DNA of 24,238 nucleotides from an uncultured Alistipes sp. (GTDB taxonomy: Bacteria; Bacteroidota; Bacteroidia; Bacteroidales; Rikenellaceae), in assembly GCA_959604655.1 (NCBI GenBank), contig CAUHCL010000020.1:1-24238 (forward strand), written 5' to 3'. The notes under the pieces are model-generated. The model searched no databases, was not told the origin of the DNA, and saw nothing but the letters and a program-made list of their open reading frames with translations. Positions 1-7,040 of the stretch are shown piece by piece; the stretch's first letter is position 1; every line of letters begins with the position of its first letter. The position numbers were made by a program, and so were the translations under genes.

Positions 1-1544
1 CCACCTGGTACGTCGGCGGCGAGGAATTCTCGGCGGGCAGCGTGTCGGAGGCTGCCGACGGATCGCATACCCTGACGGTCGAGGCGCGCCTTACGGCCAA
101 TACCGATAAGTTTTTCCTGAACAACGTCCTTTCGGCCGACGTGGTGCGGCGCGACGTATGGCGTACCACCGAAGGTACCTATCCCAACTCCGAGCGGGCC
201 GACACCCCTTCGCGGCAGGTGAAAAACGCCTTCGAATTCATCCGCCGTCTTGGACGCCGCACCCTGACCGTCCGTTCCGACAACATCTTTCTGTGCTCGC
301 CGCAGACGCTCGCCGTGGAGCGCGACGGCGGCGAAGCGTGCCAGCAGATCGATTCCCGTGCGTTTCGGTCGAACACCTCCGCGTCGTTCGGGTGGCGGCT
401 CGGGCGCTTCAACCTCTCGCTCTCGGGCGGATTCTCGCAGCTCGTGCGCCGTCTCGACTCTTCGCTGGAGGGCGTGGGCGAGCCGATAGGGCAGTTGTGC
501 AACGACATGCGCGTGAGCGTGTCGAAAATCGAGCTGGCCCCTTCGCTGAACTACAACCGCGGCAGGTTGAACTCCTCGCTGCGCATGCCGCTCGCCTACG
601 GCATATATTCGGTCCGCGACCGTATCGACGTCGCCGCCTCGCGGCATGTCGGCGATGCCGTGGTGTCGCCGTCGCTCTCGTTGCGCTACGCGCTGTCGCC
701 CATGCTGTCGCTGTCGGGCTCGGCGTCGTACACCGTCGCCCCCGTCGACGAGGCCGCGATACACTCGGGCGTCGTGATGAAGAATTACCGTTACGTCTCG
801 CGCGGCTTTTTCATCGCCGACAACAACCGCTCGGCGTCGCTGGGCGTGCGTGCCGAGTACAAGAACCCGCTTTCGTCGCTTTTCGTCAACCTGAATGCGG
901 GCTATGCTTCGTCGCGCCTGCATGCGGCGCCGTCGCAGGACTTCGTAGGCGACTACATCGTGACCTCGGCCGTCCGCGCCGATCTCAGGACCTCGACGCG
1001 TTATCTGCGGGGCGGCGTGAGCAAGGGGATCGATGCGTTGAGGGGCAAGGTCGGGATCGATTTCGAATGGCAGTTCACTGCGAGCGGAACGGTGCAGGAC
1101 GGAGTGTACGACTCGTACGATTCGCAGCGCGTGGCCGCAGGTCCCATGTTCGACCTGCGCATAGCCAAATGGTGGTCGGCGGAGTACAGACTCTCGTACG
1201 GCGTGTCGAAACTGAACGTGGGTGCGACGGGAGCGAAAAATTCGGTCGACGACATGAACCAGTCGCTCACCACGGTGCTGCAACCCGTTAAGGGGTTGCG
1301 GTTCGAACTCTCGGCCGAGCATTACCGAAATTCGGTCGCTGCCGACAGCCGTAAGAACATGGCCTTGCTGGATGCCAAGGCGGCCTACTCGTTCTCCGAC
1401 GGCTGGGAGCTGTCGGTCTCGGCGCGCAACCTGCTCGACGTGCGCGAATACTCCTACTCGCTTTTCGACGGCCTGAGCGCCTCGCAGGCGAGCTGGCGCA
1501 TACGCCCCCGCAACGTGCTGCTCGGGCTGTACGTCAAATTCTGA
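1..1544 (+). CDS. Outer-membrane beta-barrel / TonB-dependent receptor-like protein, 3' part
   Basis: The reading frame is open from the left edge (codons in phase from base 3), so the gene starts outside the window; about 513 codons are visible. The visible part is almost wholly amphipathic alternating segments rich in Ser, Tyr and Arg, as in a C-terminal beta-barrel. Near the end it has the receptor-type sequence SVSARNLLDVREYSYS and it finishes on an aromatic residue (LYVKF), typical of barrel proteins recognised by the BAM machinery. No plug or TonB box is visible. In Bacteroidota such barrels usually belong to TonB-dependent receptors with an N-terminal CarboxypepD_reg domain or to the related outer-membrane barrel families. 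The substrate cannot be told. It ends 3 bp before the convergent lysO-C stop. Barrel identity is fairly sure; the receptor subtype is not. Confidence 0.7.
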   Translation, partial: TWYVGGEEFSAGSVSEAADGSHTLTVEARLTANTDKFFLNNVLSADVVRRDVWRTTEGTYPNSERADTPSRQVKNAFEFIRRLGRRTLTVRSDNIFLCSPQTLAVERDGGEACQQIDSRAFRSNTSASFGWRLGRFNLSLSGGFSQLVRRLDSSLEGVGEPIGQLCNDMRVSVSKIELAPSLNYNRGRLNSSLRMPLAYGIYSVRDRIDVAASRHVGDAVVSPSLSLRYALSPMLSLSGSASYTVAPVDEAAIHSGVVMKNYRYVSRGFFIADNNRSASLGVRAEYKNPLSSLFVNLNAGYASSRLHAAPSQDFVGDYIVTSAVRADLRTSTRYLRGGVSKGIDALRGKVGIDFEWQFTASGTVQDGVYDSYDSQRVAAGPMFDLRIAKWWSAEYRLSYGVSKLNVGATGAKNSVDDMNQSLTTVLQPVKGLRFELSAEHYRNSVAADSRKNMALLDAKAAYSFSDGWELSVSARNLLDVREYSYSLFDGLSASQASWRIRPRNVLLGLYVKF

Positions 1545-1547
1545 CCG

Positions 1548-2174
1548 TTACAGCGAGCAGAAGAATGGCACGAGAAACGGTACCGAGAAGTCGACGATCA
1601 TGCCGTGGGCTATCGATACGAACACCCATTCGCGTCCCGAGAAGCGGGTGATGACGGGCAGGGTGGTATCCATCGAGGTGGCGCCGCCCGCGCATATCGG
1701 GGCCAGAGGGCCGAAGCCGCGCACCATGAGCGGGGCCGCCAGCAGCGTCATGATCTCGCGGACTATGTTGGCCAACAGCGCTATGGTGCCCAGCTCGGCG
1801 GCGGCCTGCGCGCCGAGCGACGCCTCCTTGAGCGAGGTTATGAGTATCGACGAGAGCGAATAGTAGCCGAATCCGCTGCCCGCGGCCAGCACCTCGGCCG
1901 TGCTCCATCGCGACAGAGCGAACGATATCGCGGCCGATGCCGCCAGCGTGCCGACTATCGTCGCGGCGGGTATGAGCAGCATGCGCGGCGATAGGGTGCG
2001 CAGGATCTCTTTCAGCCGTTTGTCGGCCCCGATGCCTATGCCCACCTGGAACATGAGCGCATAGAGCACCCACAGCGATATGTCGCCCGCGTCGATGCCG
2101 TCGGGCAGCATGCCCGAGCGTCCCGCTATGCAGCCGACGAGGAATGCCCCCACTATGACAAGACTACCTTTCAT
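1548..2174 (-). CDS. LysO-family lysine exporter, C-terminal half protein
   Basis: This 208-residue membrane protein matches the C-terminal two thirds of LysO (YbjE), the inner-membrane exporter of lysine and its toxic analogue. Family hallmarks can be read: SGFGYYSLSSIL, then GTIALLANIVREI, then the signature GGATSMDTTLPVI, then HGMIVDFSVPFLVPFF. About five to six hydrophobic segments are present. The start at 2174 is chosen because it has a strong purine-rich ribosome site (AGGGGAGG) and overlaps the end of lysO-N by 11 bp, which suggests translational coupling; an upstream in-frame ATG at 2210 would add 12 unlikely residues. In enterobacteria LysO is one polypeptide; here the same architecture is split over two genes, so the two products probably assemble together. 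The substrate is inferred from the family. Confidence 0.85.
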   Translation of the reverse strand: MKGSLVIVGAFLVGCIAGRSGMLPDGIDAGDISLWVLYALMFQVGIGIGADKRLKEILRTLSPRMLLIPAATIVGTLAASAAISFALSRWSTAEVLAAGSGFGYYSLSSILITSLKEASLGAQAAAELGTIALLANIVREIMTLLAAPLMVRGFGPLAPICAGGATSMDTTLPVITRFSGREWVFVSIAHGMIVDFSVPFLVPFFCSL

Positions 2175-2454
2175 CGCCGCTGCCTCCCCTCTTTTCGTAC
2201 AGAACGGCATATGCCGCGCGTGCCGCGACTATGCTGCCCGCCACTGCCGCGCACGCTATCGCGAGAGCCTCGCCGCCCAGCGACGTGAGGTTGCGCATCA
2301 CGTTGTCGTCGGCGCCTATCTCGCAGCCCATCAGTAACAGCAGCAATATTATGGTCACGGTGGTGGAGGTCGATATTTTCTCCAAGCCTTTGGCGTGCCG
2401 CAGCAGGTATCCGACTGCCACGCCCGCGAACATTATGAGTATTATTCTTAACAT
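2164..2454 (-). CDS. LysO-family lysine exporter, N-terminal half protein
   Basis: This 96-residue protein has two to three hydrophobic segments (about residues 3-17, 32-45, 62-83). It carries GVAVGYLLRHAKGL and LLLLLMGCEIGADDNVMRNL, which resemble the N-terminal domain of LysO (in E. coli: a GYLIP segment, then a FFMGISLAFLDN-like segment). It sits directly upstream of, and overlaps, the C-terminal half, giving a two-gene operon. A Bacteroidota -7 box (TAACTTTG, minus strand) lies 65 bp upstream. The regulator gene luxR/RIC is the next gene upstream on the same strand, 149 bp away. Assignment depends largely on the partner gene, since the fragment is short. Confidence 0.75.
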   Translation of the reverse strand: MLRIILIMFAGVAVGYLLRHAKGLEKISTSTTVTIILLLLLMGCEIGADDNVMRNLTSLGGEALAIACAAVAGSIVAARAAYAVLYEKRGGSGDER

Positions 2455-2518
2455 CTTCGATCGGGTTTACCGTTTTTTACGATGTCGGCGGGAAGCCGAG
2501 ACCGTGATTTTCGGGATA

Positions 2519-2526
2519 CAAAGTTA
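2519..2526 (-). promoter_or_regulatory. Putative -7 box of the lysO pair
   Basis: Read on the minus strand this is TAACTTTG, matching the Bacteroidota TAnnTTTG consensus. No TTG sits at the usual 19-21 nt spacing upstream (the nearest are at 12 and 23), so the assignment rests on the -7 element alone. Confidence 0.45.
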
Positions 2527-2603
2527 ACACTTTCGGCACAATCCCGTCGCAATATCGTGCCGATAATACGGCGCGGTCTTATTTTTCGGGGCGGCCGAGC
2601 GGC

Positions 2604-3560
2604 CTACTCCGCGTGTATGTCCTCGATATTCACCAGCTTGTTGGCTATGGCGTAGATCGTGAGCCCCGCGGTCGTGTGGATTTGCAGTTTGTTCGATATG
2701 TTGCGGCGATGGGTGGTCACGGTGTGCACCGAAAGGTAGAGCGAATCGGCTATTTCCTTGTTGCTCATGCCCTTCGTCACGCATGCTATGATGTCTTTCT
2801 CGCGGTCGCTCAGTGTCTCGGGCTTGGCTTTTTCCGTGACGTTCGTGCCCGTCTTGTCAGCATAGACTGTCTCGCCCTTCTGCCTGAGCTGCTGTTCGAT
2901 GAGCTTTACCGCAGGGACGAACAGCCTGTCCTCTATCATGCAGTGCTGCGTCAGATCCTGTTCGCACGATATGATTTCCAGCAGGGCCGCATTGAGCGGG
3001 TAGTTGTTCTTCTCGGGATAGCAGCGTATTATGACGTCCTTCAGCTCCTTGAGCTTGTCACCTATGGGCGCGTGCCGACTCGCGAACTCCGAAATGGTGT
3101 AGTTGCGTTTCAGATGTCCCTGCGACAGCTGTTCCACGTAGGCGAAGACAACCTCGTTCTCGTACTCCATGTGCTTCCTCACCGCCCTGACGTATTCGTC
3201 GTAGAAGCGTATGATTAGCATCGCTATGCCGTCGGTCCCCGAGCAGTCGATGGCCTCGATGAGCTTGCGGCGGATCCCGGGCAGGTTGAAATCCAGAAAA
3301 TATTCGTGCGACTGTTTCAGGTATCGGATCAGCGAGGGCAGCGATACCGACTCGAAGTCGTAATCCCGTCCCGATACGTAATTCACCACCTCCAGAAACG
3401 TCCTTTCGTCAACATTGTGCATTCGGCAGACCTCTCTTACCGTTTTTTCGCCGAATCCCAGCGATATGCCGAAGCGGCCCGTGACGAGGATCAGCGCGCT
3501 GTCGTCCCTTACCAGGTCGCGCATCTTGTCGGTCGGCCGCCAACCTTTTCTGTCGTTCAT
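2604..3560 (-). CDS. LuxR-type regulator with N-terminal RIC/YtfE-like hemerythrin domain
   Basis: The 318-residue protein joins two parts. Residues about 10-225 resemble YtfE/ScdA (RIC, repair of iron centres): a ScdA_N-like start, then a four-helix hemerythrin fold with candidate di-iron ligands H85, H130, E134, H163, H206 and E210. The order and spacing are nearly those of E. coli YtfE (His84, His129, Glu133, His160, His204, Glu208). Residues about 250-310 are a LuxR helix-turn-helix (LSDREKDIIACVTKGMSNKEIA, then VHTVTTHRRNISNKL). The ScdA_N cysteine pair (FCC-type) is missing: the aligned stretch is GISLGFGEKTV. Such a protein should sense oxygen, nitric oxide or iron state and control transcription; this is inferred. 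The start at 3560 follows a GGAGAGAAAGG ribosome site and a well-formed promoter. It is divergent from the hmu operon and upstream of lysO on the same strand; either or both could be targets. Confidence 0.85.
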   Translation of the reverse strand: MNDRKGWRPTDKMRDLVRDDSALILVTGRFGISLGFGEKTVREVCRMHNVDERTFLEVVNYVSGRDYDFESVSLPSLIRYLKQSHEYFLDFNLPGIRRKLIEAIDCSGTDGIAMLIIRFYDEYVRAVRKHMEYENEVVFAYVEQLSQGHLKRNYTISEFASRHAPIGDKLKELKDVIIRCYPEKNNYPLNAALLEIISCEQDLTQHCMIEDRLFVPAVKLIEQQLRQKGETVYADKTGTNVTEKAKPETLSDREKDIIACVTKGMSNKEIADSLYLSVHTVTTHRRNISNKLQIHTTAGLTIYAIANKLVNIEDIHAE

Positions 3561-3593
3561 CCTTTCTCTCCGATAATCTTTTGTTTACGAGGG

Positions 3594-3625
3594 CAAAATT
3601 ACGTACCCGTATAAAAGCGGGCAAT
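3594..3625 (-). promoter_or_regulatory. Promoter of the RIC-LuxR regulator
   Basis: On the minus strand: ATTG, a 20-nt spacer, then TAATTTTG, which fits the Bacteroidota housekeeping promoter. It lies 34 bp upstream of the ATG. Confidence 0.7.
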
Positions 3626-3663
3626 ACCTAAAAATAGTGAAAGAGCCCTTCGAGACCCCTCAA

Positions 3664-3683
3664 AATACCGAAATCGGAGTATT
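3664..3683. promoter_or_regulatory. Imperfect palindrome at the -33 region of the hmu promoter
   Basis: AATACCGAAATCGGAGTATT has matching ends (AATAC/GTATT) and a matching centre (CCGA/TCGG), with one extra A in the right arm. It overlaps the -33 ATTG (3681-3684) of the hmu promoter. The position suits a repressor or activator site; the binding protein is unknown. Confidence 0.4.
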
Positions 3684-3712
3684 GACCGCCTCGGAGCGCA
3701 CGGGTAATTTTG
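3681..3712 (+). promoter_or_regulatory. Promoter of the hmu operon
   Basis: ATTG at 3681-3684, a 20-nt spacer, then TAATTTTG at 3705-3712, the same architecture as the divergent promoter at 3594-3625. It implies a leader of roughly 25 nt before the ATG at 3743. Confidence 0.75.
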
Positions 3713-3742
3713 CATCCGAAAATAAATGTAAAATCATACGAC

Positions 3743-4219
3743 ATGAAACTGAGAAAGATTTTGGCTATGTCTATCGTGGCACTCTGCGCGGTAGCATGCA
3801 ACGACGACAAGACGGCGAGCTTCGCCGAGACCGTGAGCGGCACCTACAAAGGCAGCATGGCGCTTTCGGTCATGGGCAACAGCATGGATCCCATGGATAT
3901 GGAGGTGACCATCACTCCCGAATCCGACACCACGGTCGGCATAACGCTGACGGGTGACCCCGATGCGACGGGCGGCATGAGCATCAAGAGCATAGGTCTC
4001 GAAGGCGTGGGCGTGTCGACCGACGACGGCTCTGTCTACACGCTTGCCAAGGCCATCGGCGGCGACGGCTATACCGCGCAGGACAGCGGCACTTCGGTCA
4101 ACTGGAAATTCACCCTCGTGGAGGGATCGGTGACGGGCGATGCCGCGTCGCTGAAGCTGGTAGGACAGCCCGGGGCCATGCCTATGGCCATTACGATGGA
4201 TTTCAAAGGCACGAAATAG
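3743..4219 (+). CDS. Calycin-like domain lipoprotein, first gene of hmu operon
   Basis: This 158-residue protein has a short basic N-terminus, a hydrophobic stretch and a lipobox ending at C19 (CAVAC). The following N-D-D-K is acidic, as in Bacteroidota signals for export of lipoproteins to the cell surface. The mature part is a compact beta-rich domain beginning SGTYKGSMALSVMG and ending with MAITMDFKGTK, which looks like the calycin-like (PF13944-type) family often found with HmuY-type genes. It is Met-rich (GNSMDPMDMEV, GAMPMAITM). The start at 3743 is chosen because it begins the signal peptide; an upstream TTG would lie inside the -7 box. Its stop directly abuts the hmuY start. A role in binding heme or another hydrophobic ligand at the surface is inferred from fold and context. 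Confidence 0.75.
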   Translation: MKLRKILAMSIVALCAVACNDDKTASFAETVSGTYKGSMALSVMGNSMDPMDMEVTITPESDTTVGITLTGDPDATGGMSIKSIGLEGVGVSTDDGSVYTLAKAIGGDGYTAQDSGTSVNWKFTLVEGSVTGDAASLKLVGQPGAMPMAITMDFKGTK

Positions 4220-4879
4220 ATGGATAGAAACCGCACGATCATACGTTGCGTGTCGGGAGCGGCGGCCATGCTGTCGCTCTCGGCTTGCAACGGCATATTC
4301 GAAAATATCTACGACCAGCCCATGCCCGAAGAGACCCGCGAATACGGCTTCGTGGCCGTCGACGAGAGGACGCACACGGGGCGCATATATATCGATGCCG
4401 CCGATTACACCGAATGGCACTACATCGATCTGCACGACAAGCTGGTGACCACGACGGCCGTGGATGCCGCGCCGCCCGCTGCCTGGGATTTCGCCATACA
4501 CCGCTACGATGCCAAGACCAACGGCGGTGCCGTGGCTGAAAGCGCAGCGACGGATTTCGGCACGCTGCCCGCCGTCGGCTCGGTTCCCGAGGATGCGTAC
4601 GTGGCGGACATCTGGACCGACGACAGGATCACGGTGGACATGTCGCAGATGATGGACGGCGTGATACTCTACGCCGAGGACTACTATAATCCCTGCCTTT
4701 CGGGGTGGCTCGACGTCGATACCTCGACCATGCCGCCCGTCTACACGCTCTCGGGCAAGATCTATCTGCTGCGTCTGGCCGACGGCACCTGCGCGGCGCT
4801 TCGCCTTGCCAACTTCATGAACGATGCCGCCGTCAAGGGCTTCATGACAATCGACTACCTATACCCGTTACAGCCATGA
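4220..4879 (+). CDS. hmuY: HmuY-family heme-binding lipoprotein (hemophore)
   Basis: The 219-residue protein has a lipobox ending at C23 (LSLSAC). Its mature part carries the HmuY-family core WDFAIHRYDAKTNGG at about residues 89-103 and a C-terminal beta-rich region (SGKIYLLRLADGT, GFMTIDYLYP). HmuY proteins are surface lipoproteins that take heme from hosts or other donors and hand it to HmuR. Porphyromonas gingivalis HmuY uses two histidines; here no histidine occurs after H94, while M141, M144, M145, M171, M200 and M209 do, so methionine ligation, as in Bvu- and Tfo-type homologues, is more likely. The ATG follows the previous stop with no gap and the TGA overlaps the hmuR ATG (ATGA), so translation is coupled. 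Confidence 0.9.
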   Translation: MDRNRTIIRCVSGAAAMLSLSACNGIFENIYDQPMPEETREYGFVAVDERTHTGRIYIDAADYTEWHYIDLHDKLVTTTAVDAAPPAAWDFAIHRYDAKTNGGAVAESAATDFGTLPAVGSVPEDAYVADIWTDDRITVDMSQMMDGVILYAEDYYNPCLSGWLDVDTSTMPPVYTLSGKIYLLRLADGTCAALRLANFMNDAAVKGFMTIDYLYPLQP

Positions 4880-7029
4880 TGAGAAGAACCGCTATCGTTT
4901 TATTGCTCGGCCTGCTCCTTACGGTCGACGCCGCGGCGCGGCGCAGGATATTCGGCACCGTGACCGACGGCAGGCGCCAACCTCTGGTCGGCGCGACGGT
5001 CATCGTGAAGGAGCGCCCGACGCTCGGCGCGGTGACCGACGCCGAAGGACATTACGAACTGTGGCTGCCCGACGAGGCCGACTACACCCTGACGGCTACC
5101 TATGTCGGCTGCCTCGACGTGTCGAAAAGCGCGGGCGGCAGCCGCGACGGGGCGTTGGACTTCGTGCTCCGCGAGAACCCCATGATGCTCGACGGGGTGG
5201 TGGTGACGGGAACCCGCACGCCCAAGCTGCTGAAGGACGTGCCGATCGTGACGCGCGTCATCTCCGAAGCGGATATCAGGCGCACGGACGCCACCAATAT
5301 AGGCGATCTGTTGCAGACCGAACTGCCCGGCATCGAGTTCTCCTACTCGATGAACCAGCAGACCTCGCTGAACATGGCGGGCTTCGGCGGCAATTCGGTG
5401 CTGTTTCTGGTCGACGGCGAACGTCTGGCGGGCGAGACGCTCGACAACGTGGATTACAGCCGCCTGAACATGGACAACGTGCAGCGCATCGAGATCGTGA
5501 AGGGCGCCGCGTCGTCGCTCTACGGCTCGAATGCCGTGGGCGGCGTGGTGAACATCATCAGCCGCGAGTCGCAGGAGCCGTGGTCGGTGAATGTGAACGG
5601 CCGCTACGGCGCGCACAACGAGCAGCGCTACGGCGGCTCGGCAGGATTCAGCAGCGGGCGTTTCAACTCCATGACCAACGTGCAGTATACTTCGGTCGAC
5701 GCCATCGATCTGTCGAAAGGTACCGACAACGCCGCGGTGGGCGATTACGGCACGATCTACGGCAATTCGACGCTCAATGTCAAGGAACGCCTGACGGTCG
5801 CCGCGGCAGACGGGCTGAAATTCACCGCCCGTGCGGGCTATTTCTTCCGCGAGCGCGATTCCTCGGAGAGCCTCAAGGATCGCTACCGCAGTTTCACGGG
5901 CGGCCTGAAGGGCAATTACGACCTGACCGACAGGGACGATCTGGAGCTCTCGTATTCGTTCGACCAGTACGACAAGAGCGACTATCTGGTGCCCAATGAC
6001 CGCGATGTGCGCGATTACAGCAACGTGCAGCACACGCTCCGCACGCTCTACAACCACACCTTCGCCGACAAACACATCCTGACGGTGGGCGGCGACTATA
6101 TGCGCGACTATCTGATGTCGTACCAGTTCGAGAATAACGGCAGCCACATACAGCACACGGCCGATGCCTTCGCCCAGTTCGACTGGAATCCTCACGAGAA
6201 GTTCAATGTCATAGCAGGACTGCGCTTCGACCGTTTCTCGGCGGCGAAGCTCTCGCATCTTTCGCCTAAGCTGGGCCTGATGTACAAATTCGGAAGCTGC
6301 TCGCTGCGCGGTTCGTATGCGGGAGGTTTCCGCGCGCCCACGCTCAAGGAGATGTACATGAATTTCTACATGGGCAACATCTTCATGATCTACGGCAACC
6401 CCGATCTGTCCCCCGAGTCGAGCCACAACTTCTCGCTCTCGGCCGAGTACATGAAGGGGCGCCATAACGTCACGGTAACGGGATTCTACAACATGGTCGA
6501 CGGACGTATCACCACGGCATGGAACGAGGCTCTGGGCGGTCAGGTATACACCAACATGTCGCGCCTGCAAGTGGCGGGCGTGGATGCCAACGCCTCGGGC
6601 CGCTACCCGTGCGGCATTTCGTGGCGGCTGTCGTATGCCTACACCCGCGAGCACATCAGGAAAGGGGAGCCCATGCTGTCCTCGACCCGCCCGCACACCG
6701 CGACGGCCCGAATCGCCTACGACAAGGATTGGCGGAATTACGGTCTGAGCGTGTCGCTGTCGGGGCGCTACCTGTCGAAAGTGACCACCGACGTCTATAC
6801 CAAGGTCTCATCCTACGAACAGACCGAGGAGAGGACCTACCCGGGCTACACGATATGGAAGCTGAGCCTGACGCAGCGTGTATGGCGGGGGACGGATGTC
6901 ATACTGGCTGTGGACAACCTTTTCAACTACCGTCCCGACTACTATTACAGCAATTCCCCGAGCACTACGGGAACGACATGCTCGATAGGCTTGTCGTTCG
7001 ACATTGAACGGATGTTTAAGAAGAAATAG
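4876..7029 (+). CDS. hmuR: HmuR-type TonB-dependent heme receptor
   Basis: This 717-residue outer-membrane receptor has, in order: a signal peptide (1 to about 20), a CarboxypepD_reg domain (about 23-100; GTVTDGRRQPLVGATV), a TonB box near 105-114 (LDGVVVTGTR), a plug (about 118-225, ending VKGAASSLYGSNAVGGVVNIIS), and a 22-strand-size barrel. The heme-receptor boxes FRAP (485-488) and NPDL (508-511) are both present. Between them lie four methionines (493, 495, 499, 504) and no histidine, although related receptors use a histidine there. It imports heme captured by HmuY using TonB energy. The start at 4876 overlaps the hmuY stop; an ATG at 4879 is equally possible. hmuS follows after 11 bp. 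Confidence 0.93.
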   Translation: MMRRTAIVLLLGLLLTVDAAARRRIFGTVTDGRRQPLVGATVIVKERPTLGAVTDAEGHYELWLPDEADYTLTATYVGCLDVSKSAGGSRDGALDFVLRENPMMLDGVVVTGTRTPKLLKDVPIVTRVISEADIRRTDATNIGDLLQTELPGIEFSYSMNQQTSLNMAGFGGNSVLFLVDGERLAGETLDNVDYSRLNMDNVQRIEIVKGAASSLYGSNAVGGVVNIISRESQEPWSVNVNGRYGAHNEQRYGGSAGFSSGRFNSMTNVQYTSVDAIDLSKGTDNAAVGDYGTIYGNSTLNVKERLTVAAADGLKFTARAGYFFRERDSSESLKDRYRSFTGGLKGNYDLTDRDDLELSYSFDQYDKSDYLVPNDRDVRDYSNVQHTLRTLYNHTFADKHILTVGGDYMRDYLMSYQFENNGSHIQHTADAFAQFDWNPHEKFNVIAGLRFDRFSAAKLSHLSPKLGLMYKFGSCSLRGSYAGGFRAPTLKEMYMNFYMGNIFMIYGNPDLSPESSHNFSLSAEYMKGRHNVTVTGFYNMVDGRITTAWNEALGGQVYTNMSRLQVAGVDANASGRYPCGISWRLSYAYTREHIRKGEPMLSSTRPHTATARIAYDKDWRNYGLSVSLSGRYLSKVTTDVYTKVSSYEQTEERTYPGYTIWKLSLTQRVWRGTDVILAVDNLFNYRPDYYYSNSPSTTGTTCSIGLSFDIERMFKKK

Positions 7030-7040
7030 AGAAAAACGAT

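Noticed and set aside
2592..2603. Terminator of the RIC-LuxR gene (GGCCG-CT-CGGCC)
   Set aside because: The loop of two bases is too short and the downstream A/T tract is not a clean T run; left unassigned.
4900..6696. Minus-strand open frame of about 600 codons within hmuR
   Set aside because: Antisense shadow of a GC-rich gene, with no start signal or family resemblance.
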